A DNA stretch of 64,000 bases. It comes from Straminergon stramineum. Taxonomy: Eukaryota > Streptophyta > Bryopsida > Hypnales > Calliergonaceae. Made by a program: the position numbers and the translations under genes. The notes beneath the pieces are model-generated. The model was given only the letters and a program-made list of their open reading frames with translations. It did no database searches and was not told the DNA's origin. The stretch lies in contig OY987265.1 in NCBI GenBank assembly GCA_963920665.1, forward strand, positions 18,047,001 to 18,111,000, in the 5' to 3' direction. Positions 1 through 12,865 of this stretch are shown piece after piece; positions within the stretch are counted from its first letter, which is position 1; each line of letters opens with the position of its first letter.

Positions 1-2770
1 ATTGATTGTCCACAATGTCTTTGGTTTTGGATGGATGAGATTGAGTTTGATGGAGGAAAATTTAGGTGGATGAAGGAGAGTTTAGATAGATGATGTAGTG
101 AATCAGGGATCCCCTATATAGGAATGTTGAAGGGAATATATTGCGAATGCAGAAAAACAAACTAGTCCCTTTTTTTCCATTGACCACAAGACTTTGGCCT
201 TTGGCATTAGAAGAGATTTTAGGTCAAGAAAAGCCTACAAGTTCCCCAAAGTTCCCAGATTCTAGGAACTTGCCACATCTACAATTTGATATGGTTGAGA
301 TTGTGCCACATCAAATAATTTTAATTCTTTAATTAATTATTAGATTTTAAAAATTTAAAATTTTAATAATATCATTTTTGAGAAAAAAAATTTTGAATTT
401 TTTTTTAAATTAAAAATTACTAATAGTAGTGGCTAATTCATAGCTCTTGGATAGTAAGGGGAACAACCCTGAAATGGCCCTCCCTTGCCCTCAAATCCCC
501 CTAATGGAGGTTACTAAACCCTTCTAATTTCTATATAAATTTGAGATTTTGTTTTATTTTCAAAAAAAATTTGAGCATGTTGAAGAAAATTAATCTTACA
601 ATCCACCATTAAGATTTTATAGTATTGAAATTATAAGGTAGAAACATATTCGCAAAAGAGGCTAGGTTATTGTCAATTTGCTATGCATTGTGTCATTGCA
701 AGATTTTTTTGATGTGTTCTACATATTCTTTTGAAGTGAAACTTGGTGGACATATGTACAACATTACTCTAATTATGTTAGTTTTTAAAATCCAAAGTTT
801 TTAGTGCAAAAAAATTCTACTAATGGCGGTCAAAGTCAGCTGAAATTGTAGGGCAGTGTTCGAAAAAAACTTTTGTTCCAACTTTGAATGCTTATATCTT
901 TTACTCCATACGACAAAATTGGACAAAATTTTTACTACATGATGCTAGACAAGTAAAATATAAGATCCTATGGTTAGGTTCCAAAAAATTTATTCTTTTG
1001 TTTTTTGAGACACACATAGTAGAAATGGCAACTTTGAGTGATTTTTGACCAAAAAAAAAATGGCCTTGATCTTTAGGAGTTAATTTTCATCTCAATGTGG
1101 GCATGTAAGTAAATTTACTCAAAAAAATTCACTAATTTTTCTATTTTATTGGATGGATTGATTTTTTTTAAATTTAATTTTTCTAGTCTGGTTAATCCCA
1201 TAAGTCTTAAAGTCTTAAGTATTTCCTTGAGGAATAACTGAAAGTGCCTTGAGGTTCCTATTGTCTCAATTTTTGACACAATTTATTAAATATTTTTTAA
1301 GGCAATCAAATAGACTATCTTTGGTAGAATATTATTTTTAGTCAAATTGATGAACGAGAGCAAAAGCTACATAAATTCAACATCTATAGGTCATAAATTA
1401 TAAGTTAAAAAGGATTCAAAGTTTTATAATCTAATATAGCAAGGTGACCAAAAAACTTGTTTTCTTCATTTTAAATGCAAATATACAACAATGTACTTGA
1501 ACAATGTTTTTGAAATTGTTTCCAAGCATTTCCACACAAGCCTAGTAAATGATCCTATACTTGGATATGCAAAAAAAATAAAAAATTCAGAAAATTTTTT
1601 CTTTGGATTGGAAATGGCAAATTAGAGTATTTTTTTGATGAAAAAATGGCTTGAAAATTTAGGCACCAAACAAAAAGGAAGTGGTATTTCTTTTGAGAAT
1701 TACTTATAGGTTGAATATTTGTAACATAGTATCGTAATTTTCAAACTATGACATTTTTAATTGTAAATTAAAACTTTTACTTGGGTATCACTTGCAAAGA
1801 GTGTAGCAAGAGCCGTAGTTTATTTTTATTAAAATAAAGAATAATTTTAAAATAAAATTGTGGATGAAAAGATACACAAATTATTTGAATGCTCAAAATA
1901 AATGATAAATTAATTTGTACTTGAAAATAAATTTTTGATTCTCAAAGGTCAAATTAATTTTTATTAATTTTTATTTATTAAAACAATGCAATTGTAAGTG
2001 AAGGGACACTCAAATTATTTGAAGCAATATTCGTGGTTGCACTTGTGTGCTGCTTCATTTTCATGAGTTTAGTTGTGTGACATCAAAATTCTATTGAATC
2101 TATGCCCATATTGTGGCTTCATTTCATGGCTTTAGTTGTGTGGCCTCAAAATTCCATAGCCAAGTCATGTCTATTTGTCACTTCACTCCTAGTGCATCCT
2201 TTATTCATATATATATATATTTCACCATATATTGGCTAAATCAATTTTGACCTAGAAGTTGTAACTAGAATATAGATTGAAAATTTTAAAAATATAAATT
2301 TAAAATTTACAACTAACTATTAGTTGCTCTATGTCTATGTCATAGTGACAACCACGTGTAAGTTTTGGCTTTTGTTTTGCACCTTGAATGCTGTGAAGAC
2401 CAAAGTTTTTAATACATAGTCATGGATATTGAAGGTCAAAGAGAACTACTATAAAAAATGGTCTTGGGAATGATGTTAACTTCCCATCCTTGATGTAGTT
2501 CTATACATGTGCTCTATAATCATGATTGAGACATTGTAAATTTATGTTTTTGATAGGTACCAAATGTTGTCTATAGCATATGCAATTGCAAAGAACCTTC
2601 ACAAAGATCTACATGACTATTGCATGATGTTGGTGTCTAGATAAAGGAGGGCATCTATCTATTTAATTTCTCAAATTTTCAATGTTATAAAGTTATAATT
2701 TTTTTTTATGAAAAATAAAACTTTAAAACCATAATACTAAAAACAAAGGATTTACTTTAATGTGTTGGAC
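1..2770. other. AT-rich intergenic DNA, no gene seen
   Basis: All six frames are closed by frequent stops and no conserved protein is recognisable. Phrases such as 'gaaatggcaa' after an A/T-rich stretch recur near 1,025 and 1,610, and in related form near 3,710 and 7,075. This suggests diverged transposon debris. No element boundaries could be fixed. Confidence 0.6.
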
Positions 2771-3155
2771 TTCTATAGTAAACTTGCCAATCACCACAAA
2801 GAGAAAATTCAAATCTTTCTTCACATAAATAGAGAGGATTTCATGTTTTGAAATTTGGAGTGATTATTAAATGTCATGTTAAGATTCACCTTCAAAAAAT
2901 AGAATGCAAAATGATTTCCTCCTACATTTTTATTGCAATCTAAAGGCGATCAAGCTAAAATCTAGTTAAAATTTCCTTGCACCCCTTCACTGCACAGTGT
3001 GCAGTCATTGGGTGGTGATACAAAATTTTGTTCTTATCACAATTGAATTAGTAGTTGCATTGTGTGGTTAGTGTTTGATAAATGGTAATGGTTGTTGTGT
3101 GGTTTTTGGATGTGTGCAGTCAATGGCCAGTTTATTCTAATACATTAGCCGTTAT
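2771..3155 (+). repeat. Dispersed repeat R1, copy a
   Basis: This stretch matches 43,647-44,130 in the same orientation over most of its length. Shared blocks include 'agtaaacttgc' followed by 'aatcaccaca', 'atgttaagattca', 'cccttcac' and a late 'tttactct/tttattct' block. The middle of both copies holds a palindromic stretch (here 'actgcacagtgtgcagt'). No coding capacity or terminal structure was found, so the class of element is unknown. Confidence 0.6.
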
Positions 3156-4054
3156 TATTTAGATGAACCACTAAGAATCAAAGGCCTAGGGACGAAACAC
3201 ATTGTGAATGATGAGACACATAAATAAATGTTGGATAAGGACAAACGATAAGCCTGTAAACCACCATATTGATTCACTTTTTAGAAAATTAAAAATATAA
3301 ACATATTACTTGAATTTACAAGTCTAAAAGTTGAGGTACTATGGATTAAGCCACAACCATTAATTAGGGAGTTTTCCACTAGATAGCAATGGGAACTTGA
3401 AGGGGTTAGGGCAAGATGCTAGAAAATTCAATTAGGAAAAAATTAGAGGAAACTCTAGGAAAAATATAGGGATTTAAAACTAAAAAGATTTTAAGCAAGA
3501 TTTGGTAGAGTAGCCAAATTAAACTAACAGTAAATTTAGGACAAAATGAAAACCAAAAATGCATAAACCAAAATGAAGACCAAAATTCAAGTACAAAATG
3601 AAACTAGAATCAAATTGCAAACCAAAAAATATAAAATATAAAAAATTTAAAAGGAAATTAATCCCTAAATGTATTTGACTATGTTTTCACCAAAAATGCT
3701 CCAAAACTGCCATTTCTAGTACAAGTACCAAATTTTAAAAAAATACATTTTTGGACACATTTAACCATAGGCTCTTGTAGTATGCTGGGTTTAGAAGATG
3801 TAGGAAAATTTTCAGAAATTTTCATCATGTAGATTGCAAGATATTAGCATTTTAATTGACAAAAAGGCTTTTGGGGGGCCTGCAAAAACCCGAGAAGCTG
3901 CACTTCGTAAGGTCAAATCATTATGAAAAATATCCAAAATGGTTGTAACTCTTTGGACTCATCCTTCAAGTCAAGTTGTCTACATGCTTGAAATTTTTTA
4001 GATTATTTGGAATTGTACAACATATAGGAGAAAATTAGTAAGTAGAAAGAAGTA

Positions 4055-4612
4055 GAGAATGAATCAAAATACTAAATTGTTAACAATTTATTTATAGAAT
4101 TGAAAAATGTCAATCCCAATGGTTGTGATGTTGTACAGGGTAATAAACAATCTACACCTAATGTCTTAATTTTTTTTCCAAAAATAATGAAAATTGAGTT
4201 AAATAAAGGTCTTCAAAGGTTTATTTTAGAGTAGAGATTCCATAACTACTATAAACTACCCATAACTAAAACTCTTCATAACTTTCATCTCATAAATCAA
4301 AATGGAATGATTAAAAGCTTTCCATGTATATGTAAATCTAGTAAACCAATTTCAAATTTTTATTTTAAAAAAAAGTGATTTTTAAAGAAGTTTTTTTGTT
4401 GCCCTAGTTGCCCACTAAGCAATGAAAATTGCATATGATACAATAACTTTTCAACCATGTATTCAAATGTTATGAAAATTGTTGGGCCTTAAAGTTACTC
4501 CTTGGGCATATGTTGTGTGAAAATTCCAAAGAAAAAATAATTCCATCCATAGTGAGTTGCTCCAAATCGCTATGTTGCCAAAAAATGCCATTTGGTCCTT
4601 TAGGGGTTTAAA
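4055..4612 (+). repeat. Dispersed repeat R2, copy a
   Basis: This region is similar to the reverse complement of 39,903-40,441. Shared blocks include 'agagtagagatt', 'cataactttcatctcat' and 'aatcaaaatggaatgatt'. The order of blocks is conserved over about 550 bp, so the two are copies of one repeat in opposite orientation. A weaker third relative may lie at 23,400-23,760. No open frame and no terminal repeats were seen. Confidence 0.6.
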
Positions 4613-5264
4613 AACAAAAAACTAGGAGTATGAAATGAAACTAGAAGTAAATTGAAAAATCCAAAAATAATAAATAATTAAAAATCCAAAAGAAATTATT
4701 TAAACTAAAACTATGACTAAAACACTATTGTAGTGAGTAAAACACTAAAATGGGAGTTTTTTCAGTAGTTTAGAGTATTTTGCAATAATTTAAGGTGTTT
4801 TACATTTGATTAGCACAATCTACACTAAACTAGAGCATTTGTAATCACTTTACGCAATTCGCACTAATTTGGTGTATTATCCACTAAATTAGCGGATTTA
4901 TGGTAAAATAGAGTGGGATGAAAATAGTTAGGGAAATTATTCCATTAGGGAGTTTTCTTATATGCAAAATTAGGGTTTGAAGCCTTCTCTCTCTCAATTT
5001 TCTCTCAATTTTGTGTGTATGTGTTTTGAGGGCAATGTTGTGATTTGTGGGCATTTGGAGCATGAATTGCAAAAAGTTAGGATAGGGGAAGACTAGAAAC
5101 AATTTGTTGAGTAGGTTTCATGGTTTCATGGTTTCATGAAAAAAAAATGGGTGAAAATTAAAGGATTTTGATGTCAAATGGGAAAGTGCTTGAGAAGACA
5201 AGGAAAATTTGAGTTGAGATTGGATTGCCAACTTTGACGGTTGATTGACGTATAGTAGCCATTG
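4613..5264. other. AT-rich intergenic DNA, no gene seen
   Basis: No open frame with recognisable similarity. It holds short runs of related words, including 'tagagtatttt', 'tagcacaatct' and 'ctagagcattt' near 4,740-4,900, which look like diverged short repeats. A CT-rich run lies at 4,985-5,010. Confidence 0.5.
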
Positions 5265-5295
5265 CATGGTGCATAGTGTAAAACTATGCACCATG
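5265..5295. repeat. Perfect 13-bp hairpin (GCATAGT core)
   Basis: The arms CATGGTGCATAGT (5,265-5,277) and ACTATGCACCATG (5,283-5,295) are perfect inverse complements around the loop GTAAA. The same GCATAGT...ACTATGC core forms the hairpin in repeat R1 copy b at 43,863-43,892. It may be the tip of a further R1-type repeat. Confidence 0.7.
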
Positions 5296-7403
5296 ACAAA
5301 AAAAAATTAATGAAAATTTAATTTTAACCTCACCCCCTCTTATAATTTTCGAAGGGTGCAATTTTGTAAAAGATTTTATATTTAAGGTTAAGTTTAGATT
5401 GATCCCCACCTCCCCTTCTTGTAGTTTTGGGAGGGTGGGATTGCAAACAATCAATATGGGATAATCCCATACTGTTGTGTTTGTATCCTGTCATCCATAT
5501 CTATATATTGTTGTATCGTATTCGTATCCATATCCGTACCGTATTTCGTATGTACATCTGATGGCTATTGATTTTTCTTGTAGGGGATGGAATTTTTTTG
5601 AAATGAATTGGATGGCTCCTAATTTTTGGGAGGTGGTAGGGGTAATTTTTTTAGAGGGGGGAGTGTGACAGACTCTTTTCAGTGGATAGTAGGAGCATGG
5701 AGAATCTGACGAGGCAAAATTCCAAAGGGATAGAGTGTCCTAAAGTAAGCTTTTTGAAAAGCTATGGCTCACCTCATTTGTAGTCAAGACAAGATTAGGG
5801 CAACCGATTTGGTTTGGGGAGGTCAACTGTCGCTACCAAAGAAGATTGCCAACTTTGGTGAGCGATTGTAGGAGATTGGCCTACCCTAATGACCTCAATT
5901 TTAGGGAGGATGAAGATGGAAAAATTAACTTTTTAGAATGATATGGTTCACTCAATTTAGAACAAGGACAAAGACGGGGCGACCAAATTAGTGTGAGGAG
6001 GTCTGTTGCCATCAATTGTAGTGACTTTTGTCTCATTTTGCATATTTTATTTGTTGTAAGCTAGTTGAATTTTAATTGTAACAATAATTACAAAATATTA
6101 TTATCTTTTCATGTATTTGTATGATGAATGAGGTGCAATGCATGTTGAGTTTAAGGAGTTTGGATGATTGAGAGTGCATGATGAGGGAGTTTATTTTTTG
6201 CAGTTTTAGGATAAATGCAAATGCACTATCCAAAGTGGGTTAGAATTAGGGTTTGGATGTTTGAATGATGAAATTTGAAAAAACATGCTAAACTATTTAA
6301 AAGGAAGGTGTGAAAGTTATAGGATTAGATCTAGGCATTTAGAGAGGTGCTTGGTGTCAAAATGCATAGATTGAGCTAGGATTTTGGTGTGCTAGAATTA
6401 ATTTTCAAGGCCCTAATTAAACCCATTCAGTGCCTTGATTGCAAATTTTGGATAGAGTCAAGCCAAAGGGTTGCTCTAACCTTTTAGAATATGTGTTAGG
6501 GTCATTTTGGGATTTTAGGACCCATTTTTAGGGGATTTAGGAGTGTTGCCCCCTTTTCCACTTTGTCATTTAATTAAAATTTCATTTACAAAACATTGTT
6601 AGAGTCCATTGCTTAGAAGGCAATTTAGGTAGAGGTCCCATACACTTCCTGCCAGCCAACTCTAGAGGGTTTCTTCGCCTTGCGGTGGAAAAGCCTCATA
6701 AAGCCATTCAAAAGAATTATTTAGTCATGAAAAAACTAACAAATTATGAAGTTTTAATCAAGTGCCTTCCAAATTCTATAGTTTCATTCAGTTGGGTTCA
6801 ACACACTTGTAGAAAACATTGTTTCCTTCAACATAATCTACGTGACATGTTTTCTTGTTTTCTGCCCTAGAACGCAAAATTTACATTGACAGAAATGCAA
6901 TTTTTAGTGAAATTTCATGGCTCCAATTAATTTGCTTCAATTTGGTGAGTTCAATCATTGGAAGCTTCAAAAATTCATAGCTAAGTTGTATCTCTTCCAC
7001 AAATACACCCTATATTCATTGATTAACCCCTAAAATCTTGAAGTCTAGCTTTCATAAAAATAGTTGAAAATTGCCATTTCTAGTACAAAGGGCAAAAAAT
7101 TTAAAAATGGTATATTTTGGCATATCTAACCACAAGATTCAATAATAAATGAGTTTGAATATGTGCAAAAAAATATTTCAAAGACTTTAACCTTTGTAGA
7201 TTGCAAGATAAATGTAGTTGAAAGAGAATAAATCATGATTTTTAGCACTATTACCAACTAATTTGTGGGATTTTGAATTTTCTTAACTTAAAAACCTTGC
7301 ACTATAGATTTTTAAATTAATTTTTTTAGAACAAAATATTGAATCGAGATTATTGGAAAATAAAAAAATAAGATAATTTTCATTCTTCAGAAAATGGTTA
7401 AGT
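5296..7403. other. Intergenic DNA left of the large transposon, no gene seen
   Basis: No coding region could be supported. The 5,690-6,020 stretch contains a diverged internal duplication: 'gccaactttggtgagcgatt' and 'ggggaggtcaactgtcgc' resemble 'gtgaggaggtctgttgccatc'. The right edge, up to the target-site repeat at 7,404, is uniformly AT-rich. Confidence 0.5.
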
Positions 7404-7412
7404 AGAAGAATG
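7404..7412. repeat. Left 9-bp target-site duplication
   Basis: AGAAGAATG at 7,404-7,412 is repeated exactly at 22,405-22,413. The two copies bracket a pair of terminal inverted repeats, as expected for a Mutator-like insertion, whose usual duplication is 9-11 bp. If the true terminus is GCAGGG, the duplication would be 8 bp (AGAAGAAT) plus a matching G. Confidence 0.85.
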
Positions 7413-7475
7413 CAGGGTTGCTATTTTGTGAGCCTATGAACGTGAGCTTGTGAGCCTGAGCGTGTGAGCGTATAT
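7413..7475 (+). repeat. Left terminal inverted repeat
   Basis: The end begins CAGGGTTGCTATTTTGTGAG and continues with repeated GTGAGC/GTGAGCC units (five within about 55 bp). It pairs with the reverse complement of 22,330-22,404, which reads CAACAGTGCTAGTTTGTGAG from its second base. Just inside, at about 7,500, lies the word 'cctatgaccgtggaat'. A related word occurs inside the right end near 22,213 on the opposite strand. Confidence 0.85.
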
Positions 7476-10400
7476 TTTCCTAGGTTGAAATTGATTAGGT
7501 ACCTATGACCGTGGAATTTAGAATAGTGACTTCACCTCACTATGTAGGATGAAAAAAATGGTCATTAAAATTGTTATCTTTAAAGGTATTTTAGTTCATT
7601 TGTGGTGAAATTTATTGCAAATTCCGTTGTTACGATTGAGAGTAATTATAAAGAAATAGATACTTAACCTACAAAGCACTATTATAGTGCACGTTGGCCA
7701 TCTCTTATTGTTTATTGATGATAATTTCATTCTTGAAAATGATGCCTTTTTAATGTTTGCCCAACTAATGAAATGTAGCTTAGAAAATGCAATTTATACT
7801 CAAAATCATGTCAATAGGAGAAATTTGGAATTTAAATACTGCCAAGAAATATAAAGTTAAACCTATTAATATACATTGGTTTTTAGATTTAGCTTTCAAA
7901 AAGAGTTAGTAGTAGACTTTGTTGCATTCCATGATACTTGATAATAGAATTACAATTAGGGGGAAGAAATTGAGGTTTTTGATATTAGACAAAAAAATTC
8001 TTTATTTTCTTTGTTCATAATGCATAATAATTTCAAATTTGGGGCTCACGAAAATATCGCCACTTGTTATTGGTATATGAAGTAATCTCCAAATCATAAA
8101 CAAATTTGTTTTATACATTTGTAGGAGTCAAATGGTAAGAAAAAAAGTGATAACCAACGAGCCTTTCAAACAATGGTTATAAACTCCTCCTAACAAGGAT
8201 AAATACAAAATGAACTTCACATTTCAGCAACACTATAATATTATGAACACAATATCATGTAGAACACACATATATCAAGAAATAGAGAAAGCTTAGAACA
8301 TAATAGTTCTAGGTACCAAAATGACTTATAATAAACGATAAAATGAAATCCAACAAGTGCAATGCAACTGAAAATAGAATCACATAGAAGATGTAGACAT
8401 AGATTGAGATTGGCCACTACCATTAGTCGATGATGACTCCATGTTTGATTCTAAGGCTGTCACATCTATAAACTTCAAAACCATAGGATCTATAGATCTT
8501 GACCTAGCATGTATAGGAAACTTTTCTTGAGATGAAAAGGTAGAAGCTAAAGCCTTTGCATATGATGGTAGTGTATAGGACTTTTCTGGGCTTGGAAAAA
8601 AACTAGGTAAAGTAAAAAAAGGTCGATGAGTTGCTTCATTAGAAATCATGCTGTGAAAAAAAAATACAAAATTAGAAATGATTTCAATATTATATTCAAA
8701 ATGAAGCGAATGTGCAATGTAAATGTAAATGGAATACAATCAATGTTTTAGAGATACACTCCCAAATTTGAAAAAAATGCTAGTCGTGGATAGACTTACT
8801 TACTGAAACGAGATTTCTTGACAATGCGGGGAACTTCTACTTCCACTTCATCTTCATCATCACATTGCAAGATGACTGTTGCAGTTGCTGTTGGAACATT
8901 TGGAATTGTACGAATCATTGGGGCTAAAACTGCATCAAAAATGGCCTTGTCTTCCTCAAGTGCAACTATGTGCCTACTCAAGATTCTGCAAGCATGAATG
9001 GAGGCCCTTGATAACAAGAACACGAGAAGTTCAAATATTAAAAAAATGGTGGGAGTGTTCAAAGAGAATATGTAAATGAAGATGAGAACAAATAGATAGT
9101 GAAGACAATTGGTTGCACTTGTTGAAGCAGTGCAGTCCAAAACAATGTCATGCGGAAGTGATGATGCTTCTATTAGCATCTGCAAGAACCACGGATCCTT
9201 TTCTCGTGCTCCTCTCCAAGGCTTGGAATTGTTGTTCATGGTCAAAGTCTGTAGCTTTGTGAAATTTTGAAGGACATCATCAAGGGCAACATCCACCCCC
9301 AATTTCTTCAAACTTGGGCATGGTGGGAATTGGAACTTAGAAAGTTCAACACTAGGAAAATTCCTCACAAATAAGGAAATACCAAAGCACTGAGTCTACA
9401 AAAATAAGGAGGGATAGAAACAATAAGTCCATAATGAATGCATAACTATAAACTACAATGTTTAGAAAAATCAAAACAAACAAAACCATCATATCGTATA
9501 CAACTGCAAGAAAATATAAACATCCTACACACTATATAATAACTCAATTTGGAATATAGAACTATGAAGGCATTTCATTTCACAAAATAAATTGACCACA
9601 CCCTAAACTAAATGAGAAAATGTATATACCATTTGTGAAGTAGAAATTGGTGAAGCCAAATGTAACCAATTCGTTCCCCACTAGTCCTTCATCTTCTCAA
9701 AATGATATGTAGTACCATAGTTAAGAATAGTAGCCTTTGTAATAGCCCTCAAGGGATAAATGATGATTAGGGCTCCATCATCATGTACATGACCATCAGC
9801 AAACTCAAAAACTGCTTCCAACCACACAAGGTTGTCCATGTTCCATTTAGGAATGGTGGTTGCAGGCATTGAGAGATCAGGGATAGACAAACCCTTTGGA
9901 ACGTCCGCAATAATAAGGTCAATGCGTGGTTTATCACTCTTGACTCCTCTAAAGAAACGTTGCTTGTCTCCTTTGTGCTGCAACAAAAATTTCGCAATTA
10001 GTAAACAAAATAAAAGAAGGCAAAAAATTGTATCACCAAAGATTCGTCAAAGCATGGGAAACTACTAACCTTTTCAATGAATTTGATGATGTCGTAGTAC
10101 ACTTGGGGTAGAGGATGAGCCACTACATCTGCTAGAGAATAATTCAGAATGAACTCATCGATAGAAATCTCTGAGTCATTCTAAAAATCAACAACTAATG
10201 GACCATGTTGCATGCCACCATCACCGAGTGAAACATAATCAGCATCATGCTTGGTGCCTCGTGAGAAAGAATGTTGGTGTTGAGAGCCCTCGTCTTTAGT
10301 ATATAAGGGTGGAACTTGCTGCTTGGTTTTTTTGCCCCTAGTCTTCTTAGCTGCTGAAGTCTCTTTAGTCTCCATGAACTTCATGGCCTTCTTCGTGATT

Positions 10401-12865
10401 CTCTCATTAGCCTTTTCTACAGCCTCAAAGTTCTTCAATGCTTTTTTCTTGTCAACTTCATCCCTTCTCTTCGTAGCTTTTGCTTTTGCATCTTCATCAA
10501 GGCCTGCAAACTCATCAAATTCTTCCACAACTTCATGAGAGTTGATAGAGTCCTTGAGGAGCTTTTCAGGCAATGGCGTGAACTCTGGTGGGCAATCCAA
10601 ATACCATGCACCTGATCTGAGGTGCAAACTAGTCCACCACCTCAACTGAGACGAAGAAAACATGCAATGCTCCGAGGAGACATCTAACCATCTTCCTAGA
10701 AAAGGAGGAAGATCGTACTTCGCAATTGCTCCCTTCGGTAGTAGCTCATATTTAAAATACCTGAATAAACAAAGAATGACAATTCAAGAAAATAATCTCA
10801 TACAACCCAAAATTTGATAAGTCATCTAATTACAAGATAACAACATAAAAGTGAAATTCATACCAGTAAATCACACGTTTAACGACTAGATTGCTACCCT
10901 TATGCTTTCTAAAGTCATTTGACTTCCTGAATACATCATGCCCCCTGAAATGCATCAAGAATGCGTGGTCCCAAACTCGGATTCGCCATCCTTCTACATA
11001 ATCAAGAAAACTCTCTAGTTCTTGGGGAGAGTCCATAGACAGCACCAACTGGTCCTTGTTCACAATGTTCTCAAGCATTTCATTCCCCACCTCTTCAATC
11101 TGTGAAATGGGAAAAATTAATTTTCACATATAAATATCTTTGGTTATTAATTGATGATGTCTACCTCAACATAAAAGAACAAGACAAATAATACAACAAT
11201 AGTTACATGAGAAGCACTTACCCCTGCATACCAACACGCTTTTGCCAAGAATGACCTCAATTCATTTTCTCCAATAGGCTTCAATGGGAATCTTCTAGCC
11301 TCTCTTGTTTGAATTGAAGAATTCCACCACCAAAGCCACTTCACCTTTTGCTCACTATTGACATTACAAGTTGCAATCAATTGCAACTTCTCCAATGTCA
11401 TTTCGGGAGTCATATTTGAGCTCCAATGGTGCTCGATCTGTAACACAAAGAAATTGGAATTAGAGAAATTGAATGACAATAGGAGAATAGAAATTGAGAG
11501 GGCAATGACAAGGTGATCATACCTCTTGAAGCCATTCACTCCCAAGATTGGGATTAGCAACTGCTGTTAACTTTCCCAACTTCTGGATCAATTTAGTGGT
11601 CTTCTCTTTTGTACCCAATCTCATTGCAACCAAGATGCCTTCCTGTGATTGATCATCCTTTGGTGTTTCTTCTTTGTATAGTCAAACTGCAACATCAGCT
11701 GCTGCCGCAATTTCGTACTGCACAACAATATAAACATTAGCAATGCTATGGCAAAAGTACCAGGAATAAAAGAAATATATACTTAGTGTATTTTGGAGTA
11801 TTACCCGAAAAATAAATGAAGTAAACACTTCAACCGACATAGAATACCAACTCTTTCGAAGGTTCTGTCGACACTGTGTCATCTCGGAAGCACTCAAGTG
11901 CTTAGAGAACTTGTCTAAATGAAGAACTCCATACTTTTGTACACGATATAGTGTATGCACAAGACTGGTTTTGATGAACGAATTCTCTGTTTCCCTACAA
12001 AATAGATAAAAAATGTTAATATAAACATAAATAATTAAGGAATTCAAAATATAAAGAAGATTATATGTGGTTCTTACTTGTTAATGGCATGCATGGCATG
12101 CATGACATCACCAACTCTACCCTTCGTCTCAAGGATGATGGAATCCACTGAAATGTCCCAATTTTGGTCGAGGTCATGATGTTTGGATATATATGAAGAC
12201 CATGCAAGTAACCTATGGTTACCATCACACACAAAGAATTTGGAGCACTGAAATTTCTCCAAGCCTGGTGTTGCACTCAATTTGGCATTGAAGAGGTCAT
12301 TCTTAGCATTCCACATAGGTCCCCATGCATGTTTATCAGTGTCAGACACCTGCTCCATCTCTCCTTGCTCATTAGTCAATGAAACATAAAACACGCAAGA
12401 ACCATCTCTATAACCATGCACGAAGTCCTTTTCTAGTTTAGTAAGATCACACTGAAGTGTTGGACAAACCATAGGCATCACAACAAGACGGCACAATGGA
12501 ATCTTCAAACGAGAAATTGAATGAGGTTTCAATCTCAAGTTGGCAATAGAGGCCACAGAATTAACTTTCTGAGCTCTCCGAAAGGCATCCTCAGTGGGGA
12601 ATTCCGTGTCAATCTTCTCCACATCCTTGTCTTCATCTCCACCGATATTCTGATCCTCCAAACCTTGAGACTGCAATGGATTGGAATCAGAAGCTACCTC
12701 TTGCATAGAAAATTAGTCATTAGCCAGAATTAGGTAGTTGAAAAAAGAGGATGCAATCAAATGAAAAGAACATAATAGATAAAAATTTAAAACAAATGAA
12801 AATTCTCAAATAAATAGCCCAAACTGTGGGGTCCATGACATCTATGTGAGAAGGTGGAAACTTTA

